10,343 bases of DNA, taken from positions 6,023 through 16,365 of the forward strand of contig PFOY01000013.1 in NCBI GenBank assembly GCA_002792755.1, given 5' to 3'. A program made the translations under genes and the position numbers. The stretch's first letter is position 1. Every line of letters starts with the position of its first letter. Origin of the DNA: Candidatus Nomurabacteria bacterium CG_4_10_14_0_2_um_filter_30_12. GTDB taxonomy: Bacteria; Patescibacteriota; Minisyncoccia; Phycocordibacterales; UBA9973. Below the pieces are notes generated by a model, which was not told the DNA's origin, did no database searches, and was given only the letters and a program-made list of their open reading frames with translations. Positions 5,492 through 10,343 of this stretch are shown here, piece by piece.

Positions 5492-5989
5492 CTAACTGTT
5501 TTTAAGGAAATGTTCTTCGTAATGACAATTTGGACAGATTAGTTCAAGATTTTCTAAATTATTATGATTTTTATTTCTATCTTTATGATGAACTTGTAAT
5601 ATTTCATATTTATTATAATCGCATTTTTCGCATTTTTTTCCTCTTTCTTTTAACAATCTTATTTTAATAGATTATTGGGATTTTACTTTACTTCGTGGGC
5701 TTCCAATTTTATATTTTATTCCTACTCTGTGTATAATATTTGCACAACTTCTATTACAAGTCTTTTTATTAAATTTTGACATAATCATTTTTCCACAAAC
5801 TATACAAGGTTTTTCTTTTCTTTGACTAATACCATAACAATCCATACTACAAAAAACTCCACTTTTGTTTCTTTTTATTTGGCTTGGTTTTTTGTAAATT
5901 GCCTTATTACAGATAATACAAAAAGTATTTGGATTTCTTTTATACTGTTCCACTAATCTAGTATACCACAAATATAAATAATTAGACAA
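5492..5989 (-). pseudogene. Zinc-finger plus HNH endonuclease interrupted by one in-frame TAA
   Basis: The frame opens with a TTG start at 5989 and ends at TAG 5492 (165 codons before the stop), broken only by TAA at 5672-5674. Before the stop there are two Cys pairs typical of small zinc fingers (CIICNK...FCSMDC, then CIVCGK...KTCNRSC). After it the same frame continues with KKCEKCDYN, VHHKDRNKNHNNLENLELICPNCH and EEHF. This is a complete HNH nuclease core: the HH pair, Asp, the Asn of N-x-x-N-L, and the final CPNCH zinc site. Free-standing HNH proteins of this build are common as homing endonucleases and phage or mobile DNA genes. Because the frame and all catalytic residues are intact, the stop looks recent or may be a sequence error. 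No upstream ATG exists in frame (TAG at 5993-5995). Confidence 0.8.
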
Positions 5990-6045
5990 AGTCTACTACG
6001 GGGTTATACCAGAAATATTTTTTTATGTTAGTATTTAATTATGAG

Positions 6046-6124
6046 TCCCGTTAGAAATTAGTACTAATGGACTTTTATATAATGGATATTGAAATAGGTA
6101 AAAAAGAGAAGATTTCTAACGGGA
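6046..6124. repeat. 13-bp perfect inverted repeat bracketing the ruvX start codon
   Basis: TCCCGTTAGAAAT (6046-6058) is exactly complementary to ATTTCTAACGGGA (6112-6124). The left arm is upstream of the candidate starts (6067, 6082). The right arm is inside the gene and encodes I-S-N-G. The left arm can also fold locally (GTCC-c-GTTAG with CTAAT-GGAC, 6045-6072). The same arrangement recurs at the next gene. Confidence 0.8.
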
Positions 6125-6567
6125 TAAGATTTTTAGGTATTGATTATGGGACAAAAAGAATAGGTCTGGCTATTTCGGACGAAAATGGTGTTTTGGCATT
6201 TCCTAAAGAAATAGTACTTAATGATATAAATATTTTTAAGAAACTTGGTGAAATTATAAGAGAAGGAATAATCTCAGAGATCGTGATAGGGGAGTCTGTA
6301 GACTTTTCTGGTAAATTAAATGTTTTATCTGATAGGATTGAAGTTTTTATTTTAGAGTTAGAAGATAAGTTTAAATTGCCAGTCTATAAACAAAAAGAAT
6401 TCCTAACATCAGTCGAAGCTCGTAAAGCTGGAAGTAGTAAAAAAAGTTTGAATCAATCACAGGTGCACAGTAAAGTGAAACAAATAAAAAGTGGGCGTAT
6501 CGATGCTTCTGCTGCTGCCTTAATATTGCAAAGGTATTTAGATAAAATAAATAATACAAAAATATGA
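6067..6567 (+). CDS. ruvX: RuvX/YqgF family putative Holliday-junction resolvase / pre-16S rRNA nuclease
   Basis: The 166-residue protein has an RNase H-like fold. The core begins RFLGIDYGTKRIGLAISDE (21-39), with the first catalytic Asp26. SEIVIGES (70-77) replaces the common GLP-type loop. KEFLTSVEARKAG (110-122) corresponds to the usual DERLTT-x-EA, with Glu111 kept but the preceding Asp replaced by Lys. IDASAAALILQRYL (145-158) supplies the final catalytic Asp146. The family is implicated in 16S rRNA 5'-end maturation and in nucleic-acid resolution. About 20 residues ending KISNGI precede the normal start of the family. No alternative start lies near RFLGIDYG, so the extension is real. 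ATG 6067 and ATG 6082 are both possible; neither has a Shine-Dalgarno. It ends in TGA. Confidence 0.9.
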   Translation: MDFYIMDIEIGKKEKISNGIRFLGIDYGTKRIGLAISDENGVLAFPKEIVLNDINIFKKLGEIIREGIISEIVIGESVDFSGKLNVLSDRIEVFILELEDKFKLPVYKQKEFLTSVEARKAGSSKKSLNQSQVHSKVKQIKSGRIDASAAALILQRYLDKINNTKI

Positions 6568-6572
6568 CTTGC

Positions 6573-6671
6573 CCCGTTAGAATTTTTTACTAATTTAATA
6601 TAATATAAAAAAATAAAATGGTAGAGGAAGAAAAAAATAAAGAAATAAAAGACTCAAAAATTTCTAATGGG
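6573..6671. repeat. Second inverted repeat of the same family, bracketing the next start codon
   Basis: CCCGTTAGAA (6573-6582) pairs with TTCTAATGGG (6662-6671) with one G-U pair. After one mismatch, five further T-A pairs extend the stem (6584-6588 with 6656-6660). The right arm with its flank, ATTTCTAATGGGATAA, differs by one base from the copy in ruvX (6112-6127) and is again read as I-S-N-G-I. The start codon at 6618 lies in the loop. Confidence 0.75.
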
Positions 6672-6998
6672 ATAAACATAGAAGATTTTAAAAAAGTTGA
6701 TATAGTTGTAGGTAAAATATTATCAGTAGAAAAAGTACCTGATACAGATAAATTATTAAAATTGTCTGTTGATTTAGGTGAAGAAACACCACGGCAAATA
6801 GTTTCAGGTATTTCTTTATATTTTTCAGATTATACTATTTTAGTTGGTAAAAAATGTATGTTTATTGCTAATCTAGAACCTAGGATGATACGAGGGATAG
6901 AAAGTCAAGGAATGATACTTGCAATTTCTTCGGCTGATGATAAATTTTCTTTACTTATACCAAATGATGATATACCTGTAGGTGCTCGCGCAAAATAA
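6618..6998 (+). CDS. Stand-alone tRNA-binding protein (MetG C-terminal / Trbp111 / EMAP-II-like OB fold)
   Basis: The 126-residue protein has a single OB-fold domain of the tRNA-binding type. Diagnostic stretches are VDIVVGKILSVEKVPDTDKLLKLSVDLG (28-54), RQIVSGI (59-65) and the strongly conserved LEPRMIRGIESQGMILA (86-102). Such domains form the C-terminus of many methionyl-tRNA synthetases. They also occur alone as Trbp111-type dimers, or as CsaA, where they bind tRNA non-specifically. A role as a separate tRNA-delivery subunit for MetRS is plausible but not shown. The first ~20 residues are a charged extension containing KISNGI (14-19), the same peptide as in the gene before. No Shine-Dalgarno is present; an A-rich stretch precedes the ATG. 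Confidence 0.9.
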   Translation: MVEEEKNKEIKDSKISNGINIEDFKKVDIVVGKILSVEKVPDTDKLLKLSVDLGEETPRQIVSGISLYFSDYTILVGKKCMFIANLEPRMIRGIESQGMILAISSADDKFSLLIPNDDIPVGARAK

Positions 6999-7031
6999 TT
7001 TATAAGAAAAAAATTTATTATGTTTAATACT

Positions 7032-7054
7032 TAAAGTCTAGTGCCTAAAGCCTA
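7032..7054. repeat. Short degenerate heptamer tandem repeat upstream of pilM
   Basis: TAAAGTC, TAGTGCC and TAAAGCC follow each other, then TA. These are three seven-base units with a shared TA-rWG-YC pattern. They are non-coding and lie about 20 bases before the pilM start. Confidence 0.4.
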
Positions 7055-7063
7055 TTCATGATG

Positions 7064-7069
7064 TATAAT
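7064..7069 (+). promoter_or_regulatory. Possible -10 box of the pilus operon
   Basis: TATAAT ends six bases before ATG 7076, placing transcription start at the ATG, as at two other genes here. No acceptable -35 is seen at 16-18 bases, so this may be chance in AT-rich DNA. Confidence 0.3.
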
Positions 7070-7075
7070 AATATT

Positions 7076-8158
7076 ATGTTTAGAAATTTGTATAGTAGGT
7101 ATTTTCCAGCACCAAAGTTTTTAGCATTACCATCTTTTGGTTTAGATATTTCAGATGAATCTATTAGATTTGTGGAACTTGTCAGATCTAAAAATGGTAT
7201 TCGAGTTAATCGTTACGGAGAAAAGAAAATTCCAGCTGGAATTATTGAATCAGGCAAAATAAAAAATTCGAAACTTATGGAAGAAGTTTTGATTTCACTT
7301 AGGAAAGAAGAGGGTTTAAAGACTGTTCGTGTATCTTTACCAGAAGAACAAATATATCTTTTTAATCTTAATTTAGAAAAGTTAGGTTTAGAAAATGTGA
7401 AAGAAGGCATAGAGCTTTCTCTTGAAGAATATATTCCTATTCCACCACAAGATGTAATATTTGACTATGAATTATTAGAAGAAGATGAACAAAGTTTAAA
7501 GTTGCAAGTTGCTGCTATACCAAAAGATATAATTGAAAGTTATCTTTCTGTTTTTAAAAGTTCGACAATGTCTGCAAAATCTTTTGAACTTGAAGCACAA
7601 GCGATAACTAGGGCTGTTGTTAAAAATGGTGATTTAGAGACTTATATGATAGTGGATTTTGGAGAAAAACGTACTGGTATTTTTATTATATCTAAGGGTA
7701 TTGTTGTATTTACTTCTACATTGGATGTGGGTGGAGTTTTACTTACTGAAATGATTAAAAAGAATTTCAAAATAAGTTTTGAGGAAGCAGAAAAAAAGAA
7801 AAAAGAATATGGATTAAGACGTAATGCAGAAAATACGGAAATATTTTCTGTACTTTTAAATGGTGTTTCTATTTTACGTGATGAAATAGCAAAACATTTT
7901 TTATATTGGCATACACATAAAGATGAAGAGGGAAAAGATAGACCATTAATTAAGAAAGTAATTCTTTGTGGTGGTGATTCAAATTTAATAGGACTTTCTG
8001 AATATTTTTCTGTTAGCATGAAAGTCAACGTAGAAATAGCAAATGTTTGGATAAATATAATAGATACAGAGAAATTTACTCCAGAAATAAATATTGATCA
8101 ATCACTAACTTTTGCAACTGCCTTAGGTCTCGCACTAAGGGATTTTGATTATGATTAA
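7076..8158 (+). CDS. pilM: Type IV pilus assembly protein PilM (actin-like ATPase)
   Basis: The protein has about 360 residues and an FtsA/MreB-like actin fold, cytoplasmic, and binds the N-terminal tail of PilN to couple the pilus platform to the motor. Numbering below is from ATG 7058. SFGLDISDESIRFVELV (26-42) is the phosphate-1 loop. SLPEEQIYLF and EEYIPIPPQDVIFDYELL (123-140) are typical PilM signatures. YMIVDFGEKRTGIFI (196-210) is phosphate-2. KKVILCGGDSNLIGL (299-313) is the adenosine site. FATALGLALRDF closes the protein. I prefer ATG 7076, which begins MFRNLYSRYFPAPKFLALPS, close to the family's usual length before the first motif; 7058 and 7061 are alternatives. Its stop overlaps the start of the next gene. 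Confidence 0.92.
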   Translation: MFRNLYSRYFPAPKFLALPSFGLDISDESIRFVELVRSKNGIRVNRYGEKKIPAGIIESGKIKNSKLMEEVLISLRKEEGLKTVRVSLPEEQIYLFNLNLEKLGLENVKEGIELSLEEYIPIPPQDVIFDYELLEEDEQSLKLQVAAIPKDIIESYLSVFKSSTMSAKSFELEAQAITRAVVKNGDLETYMIVDFGEKRTGIFIISKGIVVFTSTLDVGGVLLTEMIKKNFKISFEEAEKKKKEYGLRRNAENTEIFSVLLNGVSILRDEIAKHFLYWHTHKDEEGKDRPLIKKVILCGGDSNLIGLSEYFSVSMKVNVEIANVWINIIDTEKFTPEINIDQSLTFATALGLALRDFDYD

Positions 8159-8693
8159 TTTAATTACAATTGAAGAAGAGAAAAGAATGTATAGAGATTT
8201 CTATTTTAGGGTTGTTGCTGTAGCATTTTTTATGTTGGGTGTATCTTTATTGATTGCTTCTATCGCAATTTTACCATCTTATTTTATTTCTTCTGTAGAA
8301 AAAAATTCTATTGATGAAAAATTAAATATACAAAATAATGAAATAATTCCAGTACCAGATCAAGTCACATTGGACGCCGTAAAAGATTTAAAAGGTAAAT
8401 TAAGTTTTATTGAAAATTCTGAGAAAAATAAATTTGTTTTCTCTAAAAATGTAATTGGTCAGATTATTTCTAAAAATGTCTCTAGTATTAAAATTACAGA
8501 GATTTCTTACCAAAATGATATAAAAACAGGTAAAAAAATAAGTATCAGTGGTGTAGCACCAAGTCGTGAGATGTTGCTTATTTTTCGTAAGGCATTGGAA
8601 GATGATATAGCTTTTTCGAAAGTGGATTTACCTATTTCTAATTTTATAAAAGGATCCAATATCACATTTTATTTAAGTTTAATCCCTTCATAA
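8151..8693 (+). CDS. PilN-like type IV pilus inner-membrane platform protein
   Basis: The protein has 180 residues. Its short cytoplasmic N-terminus, MINLITIEEEKRMYRDFYFR, matches the PilN tail (I-N-L-x-x-x-E-E) that docks on PilM. One transmembrane helix follows (~21-44), then a predicted coiled segment and a small alpha/beta domain outside the cytoplasm (KNVSSIKITEISYQ, KISISGVAPSREMLLIFRKAL), the ferredoxin-like fold of PilN and PilO. ATG 8151 overlaps the last eight bases of pilM, and AAGGG lies about ten bases upstream. A TTG six bases earlier is less likely. Sequence similarity to model PilN is weak, so the name rests on position, size, topology and the N-terminal motif. Confidence 0.8.
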   Translation: MINLITIEEEKRMYRDFYFRVVAVAFFMLGVSLLIASIAILPSYFISSVEKNSIDEKLNIQNNEIIPVPDQVTLDAVKDLKGKLSFIENSEKNKFVFSKNVIGQIISKNVSSIKITEISYQNDIKTGKKISISGVAPSREMLLIFRKALEDDIAFSKVDLPISNFIKGSNITFYLSLIPS

Positions 8694-8694
8694 T

Positions 8695-9240
8695 ATGCAA
8701 TTTATTTTTAAAAAAAAATCATTAATTTTTTCAATAATATTTTTCTTATTTACTTGTACTATTTTTGTATATTTATTTCTTATTGTAAGTAAAAATAAAG
8801 AAGTATCAGAGATATCACAAGAAAAATGGCAAATAGAGACAATACATAGAGAAAATATAAAATCGCTTGTTAGTTTAGTCAAATCAGTAGAATCTGAAAG
8901 ATCTTTGCTTGAAACTCATTTTGTAAAGAGTTCTGATATTGTTCCATTTTTAGATACAATTGAAAAATTAGCAAAGAATGTTGGTGTAAATGCAGAAATA
9001 GTTTCAGTTGATATACCTAAAGATAATTCTTCACTTGTTGTTGAAACAAAGGTGTCTGGAAGCTTTGAGACAATTTATAAATTGATTCTATTATTAGAGA
9101 ATTCTCCTTATGAACTTCAATTTGTGTCGGTAAATATTAAAGGTTCCGATACTCAATATATAATCATTGATAAAAACAATAAAGTTCCAGAGTGGACCGC
9201 AATTTTTAAAATAAAACTTTTGAGTTTTGTAAATAAATAA
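8695..9240 (+). CDS. PilO-like type IV pilus inner-membrane platform protein
   Basis: The protein has 181 residues. A basic start (MQFIFKKKS) is followed by one transmembrane helix (~9-31), then a coiled-coil-like stretch (SEISQEKWQIETIHRENIKSL) and a C-terminal alpha/beta domain. That domain carries FLDTIEKLAKNVGVNAEIVSVD and VSGSFETIYKLILLLENSPYELQFVSVNI, the classic PilO pattern. PilO pairs with PilN to align the secretin and motor in didermic bacteria; in monoderm-like lineages it presumably organises the motor platform only. The start codon lies one base after the preceding stop. There is no Shine-Dalgarno, so coupling to the upstream gene is likely. Confidence 0.82.
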   Translation: MQFIFKKKSLIFSIIFFLFTCTIFVYLFLIVSKNKEVSEISQEKWQIETIHRENIKSLVSLVKSVESERSLLETHFVKSSDIVPFLDTIEKLAKNVGVNAEIVSVDIPKDNSSLVVETKVSGSFETIYKLILLLENSPYELQFVSVNIKGSDTQYIIIDKNNKVPEWTAIFKIKLLSFVNK

Positions 9241-9251
9241 ATTAAAAAAAT

Positions 9252-9557
9252 ATGGATATAAAAATTTTTAAAAAGAAAAAGAAGTTTGTAAAAAGAAACT
9301 TAGAAAAGAAATTAAATTTTTATTGGAAGAGTATTCTTTATGTGACATTTGTATTGATTTTTATCTTTTGTATTTTTGGTTTTTATCTTTTTATAAAAAC
9401 AAATAAAGAATTAGTTTTACCAATTAATAATGTAAATGAACAAGATGCTCTTAAAAAAGAAAGCATCTCTATTATATTAGATTTATTTAAAGATCGTGAG
9501 AAGAAGTCTCAAGAGATTTTAAATTCTTCTTCTCCTATTATTGACCTTTCGTTGTAA
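9252..9557 (+). CDS. Small single-pass membrane protein at the end of the pilus operon; function unknown
   Basis: The 101-residue protein is not one I recognise. A highly basic N-terminus (eleven Lys/Arg in the first twenty residues) precedes one helix (~27-48, SILYVTFVLIFIFCIFGFYLFI). About 50 polar residues follow, containing an amphipathic segment, ALKKESISIILDLFKDREKKSQEIL. By the positive-inside rule the N-terminus is cytoplasmic. Its place, eleven bases after the pilO-like stop, is where pilP lies in proteobacterial clusters. However, it has no lipobox and no PilP-like domain, so calling it PilP would be unsupported. A small accessory subunit of the pilus platform is the simplest guess. 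Confidence 0.65.
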   Translation: MDIKIFKKKKKFVKRNLEKKLNFYWKSILYVTFVLIFIFCIFGFYLFIKTNKELVLPINNVNEQDALKKESISIILDLFKDREKKSQEILNSSSPIIDLSL

Positions 9558-9579
9558 AAATGTTAATTTAAATAAATAA

Positions 9580-9721
9580 CAATGCGCGGTTAGCTTGGTT
9601 GTAGCGACGCGTGAGATACACTGTTAATGGTTAATTATAATAGAATAAAACAATGCGCGGTTAGCTTGGTTGTAGCGACGCGTGAGATACACTGTTAATG
9701 GTTAATTATAATAGAATAAAA
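9580..9721 (+). repeat. Two identical 71-bp tandem units derived from the 5' part of tRNA-Val
   Basis: The units at 9580-9650 and 9651-9721 are identical. A third partial period (CAATGCGCG, 9722-9730) runs into the real tRNA-Val. Each unit begins GCGCGGTTAGCT and resembles the tRNA's acceptor and D arm, degenerate after the D loop. It then passes through GATACACTG, recalling the anticodon region, and ends with TTAATTATAATAG, a -10 box. The structure is head-to-tail duplication of a pseudo-tRNA plus promoter. Confidence 0.85.
9707..9712 (+). promoter_or_regulatory. -10 box of the tRNA-Val/tRNA-Arg/rluA-like transcript
   Basis: A consensus TATAAT ends 13 bases before the tRNA-Val 5' end. An identical box occurs one repeat unit upstream at 9636-9641. 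No strong -35 is seen at the standard distance. Confidence 0.5.
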
Positions 9722-9725
9722 CAAT

Positions 9726-9798
9726 GCGCGATTAGCTCAGTTGGTAGAGCAACCCGTTTACACCGGGAAGGTCGTAGGTTCGAGTCCTACACCGCGCA
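9726..9798 (+). tRNA. tRNA-Val, anticodon TAC
   Basis: The cloverleaf has acceptor GCGCGAT/ACCGCGC, D arm GCTC..GAGC, anticodon stem ACCCG/CGGGA with loop TTTACAC (anticodon TAC), variable region AGGTC, and T arm GTAGG-TTCGAGT-CCTAC. Three positions are unusual: an A6-C67 mismatch in the acceptor stem, an A27-A43 mismatch, and C at position 38. No CCA is encoded. The upstream repeat units have G at position 6, which would pair with C67. Confidence 0.88.
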
Positions 9799-9819
9799 CA
9801 TCCATTCCTTAGATAAAAT

Positions 9820-9894
9820 GCCCTTGTAGTTCAATGGATAGAACGAAGCTCTTCTAAGGCTTTGATGTAGGTTCGATTCCTACCAAGGGCACCA
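9820..9894 (+). tRNA. tRNA-Arg, anticodon TCT, with encoded CCA
   Basis: The acceptor GCCCTTG/CAAGGGC, D arm GTTC..GAAC and T arm GTAGG-TTCGATT-CCTAC are perfect. The anticodon stem AAGCT/GGCTT has one U-G pair, and the loop CTTCTAA gives anticodon TCT, which reads AGA and AGG. Discriminator A is at 9891, followed by CCA at 9892-9894. It is 21 bases after tRNA-Val, so probably on the same transcript. The final A of CCA is directly followed by the ATG of the next gene. Confidence 0.95.
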
Positions 9895-10343
9895 ATGAAA
9901 ATTAAAATTCTATATGAAGACAAAGATATTTTAGCCATAGATAAACCATCTGGTATTTCTGTGCATCCTGATGGTAGAACAAAAGAAATAACAATTTCTG
10001 ATTGGTTTGTTAAAAATTATCCAAAAGCAAAAAATGTTGGAGAATCTATTTTTGTGGATGGAAAGGAAATCAAAAGGCCAGGGATAGTTCATAGGTTAGA
10101 TAAAGAAACATCGGGGGTTTTGCTTTTGGTAAAAAATCAGAAAGCTTATGAATTTCTAAAAAATCAATTCAAGAGTAGGGAAATAAAAAAAGTTTATAAT
10201 GCAGTTGTTTTAGGTTCAATGAAAGATGATCGTGGAACTATTAGGAAATCAATTGGTAGAAGCGGAAACGATTTTCGTAAAAGACTTGCTGGACGTGGTG
10301 CGAGAGGGGAATTACGTGAAGCTGTGACAGAATATACGGTTTT
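9895..10343 (+). CDS. RluA-family pseudouridine synthase, C-terminus off the right edge
   Basis: 149 codons are visible. The start MKIKILYEDKDILAIDKPSGISVHPDG (1-27) is the family's N-terminal motif. RPGIVHRLDKETSGVLLLVKN (61-81) contains the catalytic Asp69 in H-R-L-D. FKSREIKKVYNAVVLG (92-107) and the basic IGRSGNDFRKRLAG follow. The enzyme isomerises uridines in 23S rRNA (RluD/RluC type) or tRNA (RluA type); the target cannot be told from this piece. No S4 RNA-binding domain precedes the core. The ATG begins at the base after the CCA of tRNA-Arg, with no room for a ribosome-binding site outside the tRNA, so translation after tRNA processing would be leaderless. ATG 9895 is the only start compatible with the full motif. 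Confidence 0.93.
   Translation, partial: MKIKILYEDKDILAIDKPSGISVHPDGRTKEITISDWFVKNYPKAKNVGESIFVDGKEIKRPGIVHRLDKETSGVLLLVKNQKAYEFLKNQFKSREIKKVYNAVVLGSMKDDRGTIRKSIGRSGNDFRKRLAGRGARGELREAVTEYTV

Noticed and set aside
5998..6051. A further copy of the CCCGTT repeat (ACGGGG at 5998 against TCCCGT at 6046)
   Set aside because: Only five bases match and the flanks diverge (CTACT instead of CTA), too weak to claim.
9580..9721. CRISPR array from the direct repeats
   Set aside because: The 71-bp units are contiguous with no spacers between them, contain tRNA-like sequence, and no cas gene is nearby.
1..10343. A defence, toxin-antitoxin or phage system
   Set aside because: No toxin, antitoxin, restriction, Cas or structural phage protein is recognisable. 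The HNH gene alone does not support one.

Overview
The window is AT-rich, compact bacterial DNA. It most resembles a Candidate Phyla Radiation genome (Patescibacteria, probably a Parcubacteria-type lineage). This is inferred from the low G+C, short intergenic gaps, few Shine-Dalgarno sites, a pilM/pilN-like/pilO-like type IV pilus cluster, tRNA genes mostly lacking an encoded CCA, and short proteins of the kind seen in that group. No 16S gene or other decisive marker is present. All well-conserved genes use TGG for Trp and end at normal stops, so the standard bacterial code (table 11) fits.

Layout. (1) 1-1843, minus strand: a secreted multi-domain Ig/FN3-like surface protein that runs off the left edge, and an unrecognised membrane-anchored secreted protein with a textbook sigma-70 promoter. 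Two adjacent hairpins separate them. This part is visibly richer in G+C than the rest. (2) 1943-2618, plus strand: a decayed IS481-type insertion sequence. Its transposase has an in-frame TGA and has lost its 3' half near a small palindrome. (3) 2672-4620, minus strand: a family 2 glycosyltransferase, a DedA-family membrane protein and an ECF-type sigma factor whose frame is broken at an A8 run. (4) 4688-5427: tRNA-Arg with the rare anticodon GCG, a two-helix membrane protein under a palindromic, apparently leaderless promoter, and tRNA-Ser(TGA). (5) 5492-5989, minus strand: a zinc-finger/HNH endonuclease gene cut by one in-frame TAA. (6) 6046-6998, plus strand: ruvX/yqgF and a stand-alone MetG-C/Trbp111-type tRNA-binding protein. 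Each is preceded by the left arm of an inverted repeat whose right arm is read in frame as an N-terminal K-I-S-N-G-I peptide. (7) 7076-9557, plus strand: the pilM, pilN-like and pilO-like genes and one small unknown membrane protein, almost certainly one operon building the inner-membrane platform of a type IV pilus. (8) 9580-10343, plus strand: two perfect 71-bp tandem units carrying a degenerate tRNA-Val 5' half, then tRNA-Val(TAC), tRNA-Arg(TCT), and an RluA-family pseudouridine synthase whose ATG directly follows the tRNA CCA.

The most unusual points are the paired KISNGI-coding inverted repeats at two neighbouring genes, the tandem tRNA-derived promoter units, the tRNA/ATG abutment, several apparently leaderless starts, and three independently interrupted genes in one 4-kb stretch. 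I did not find a convincing new defence or enzymatic system.
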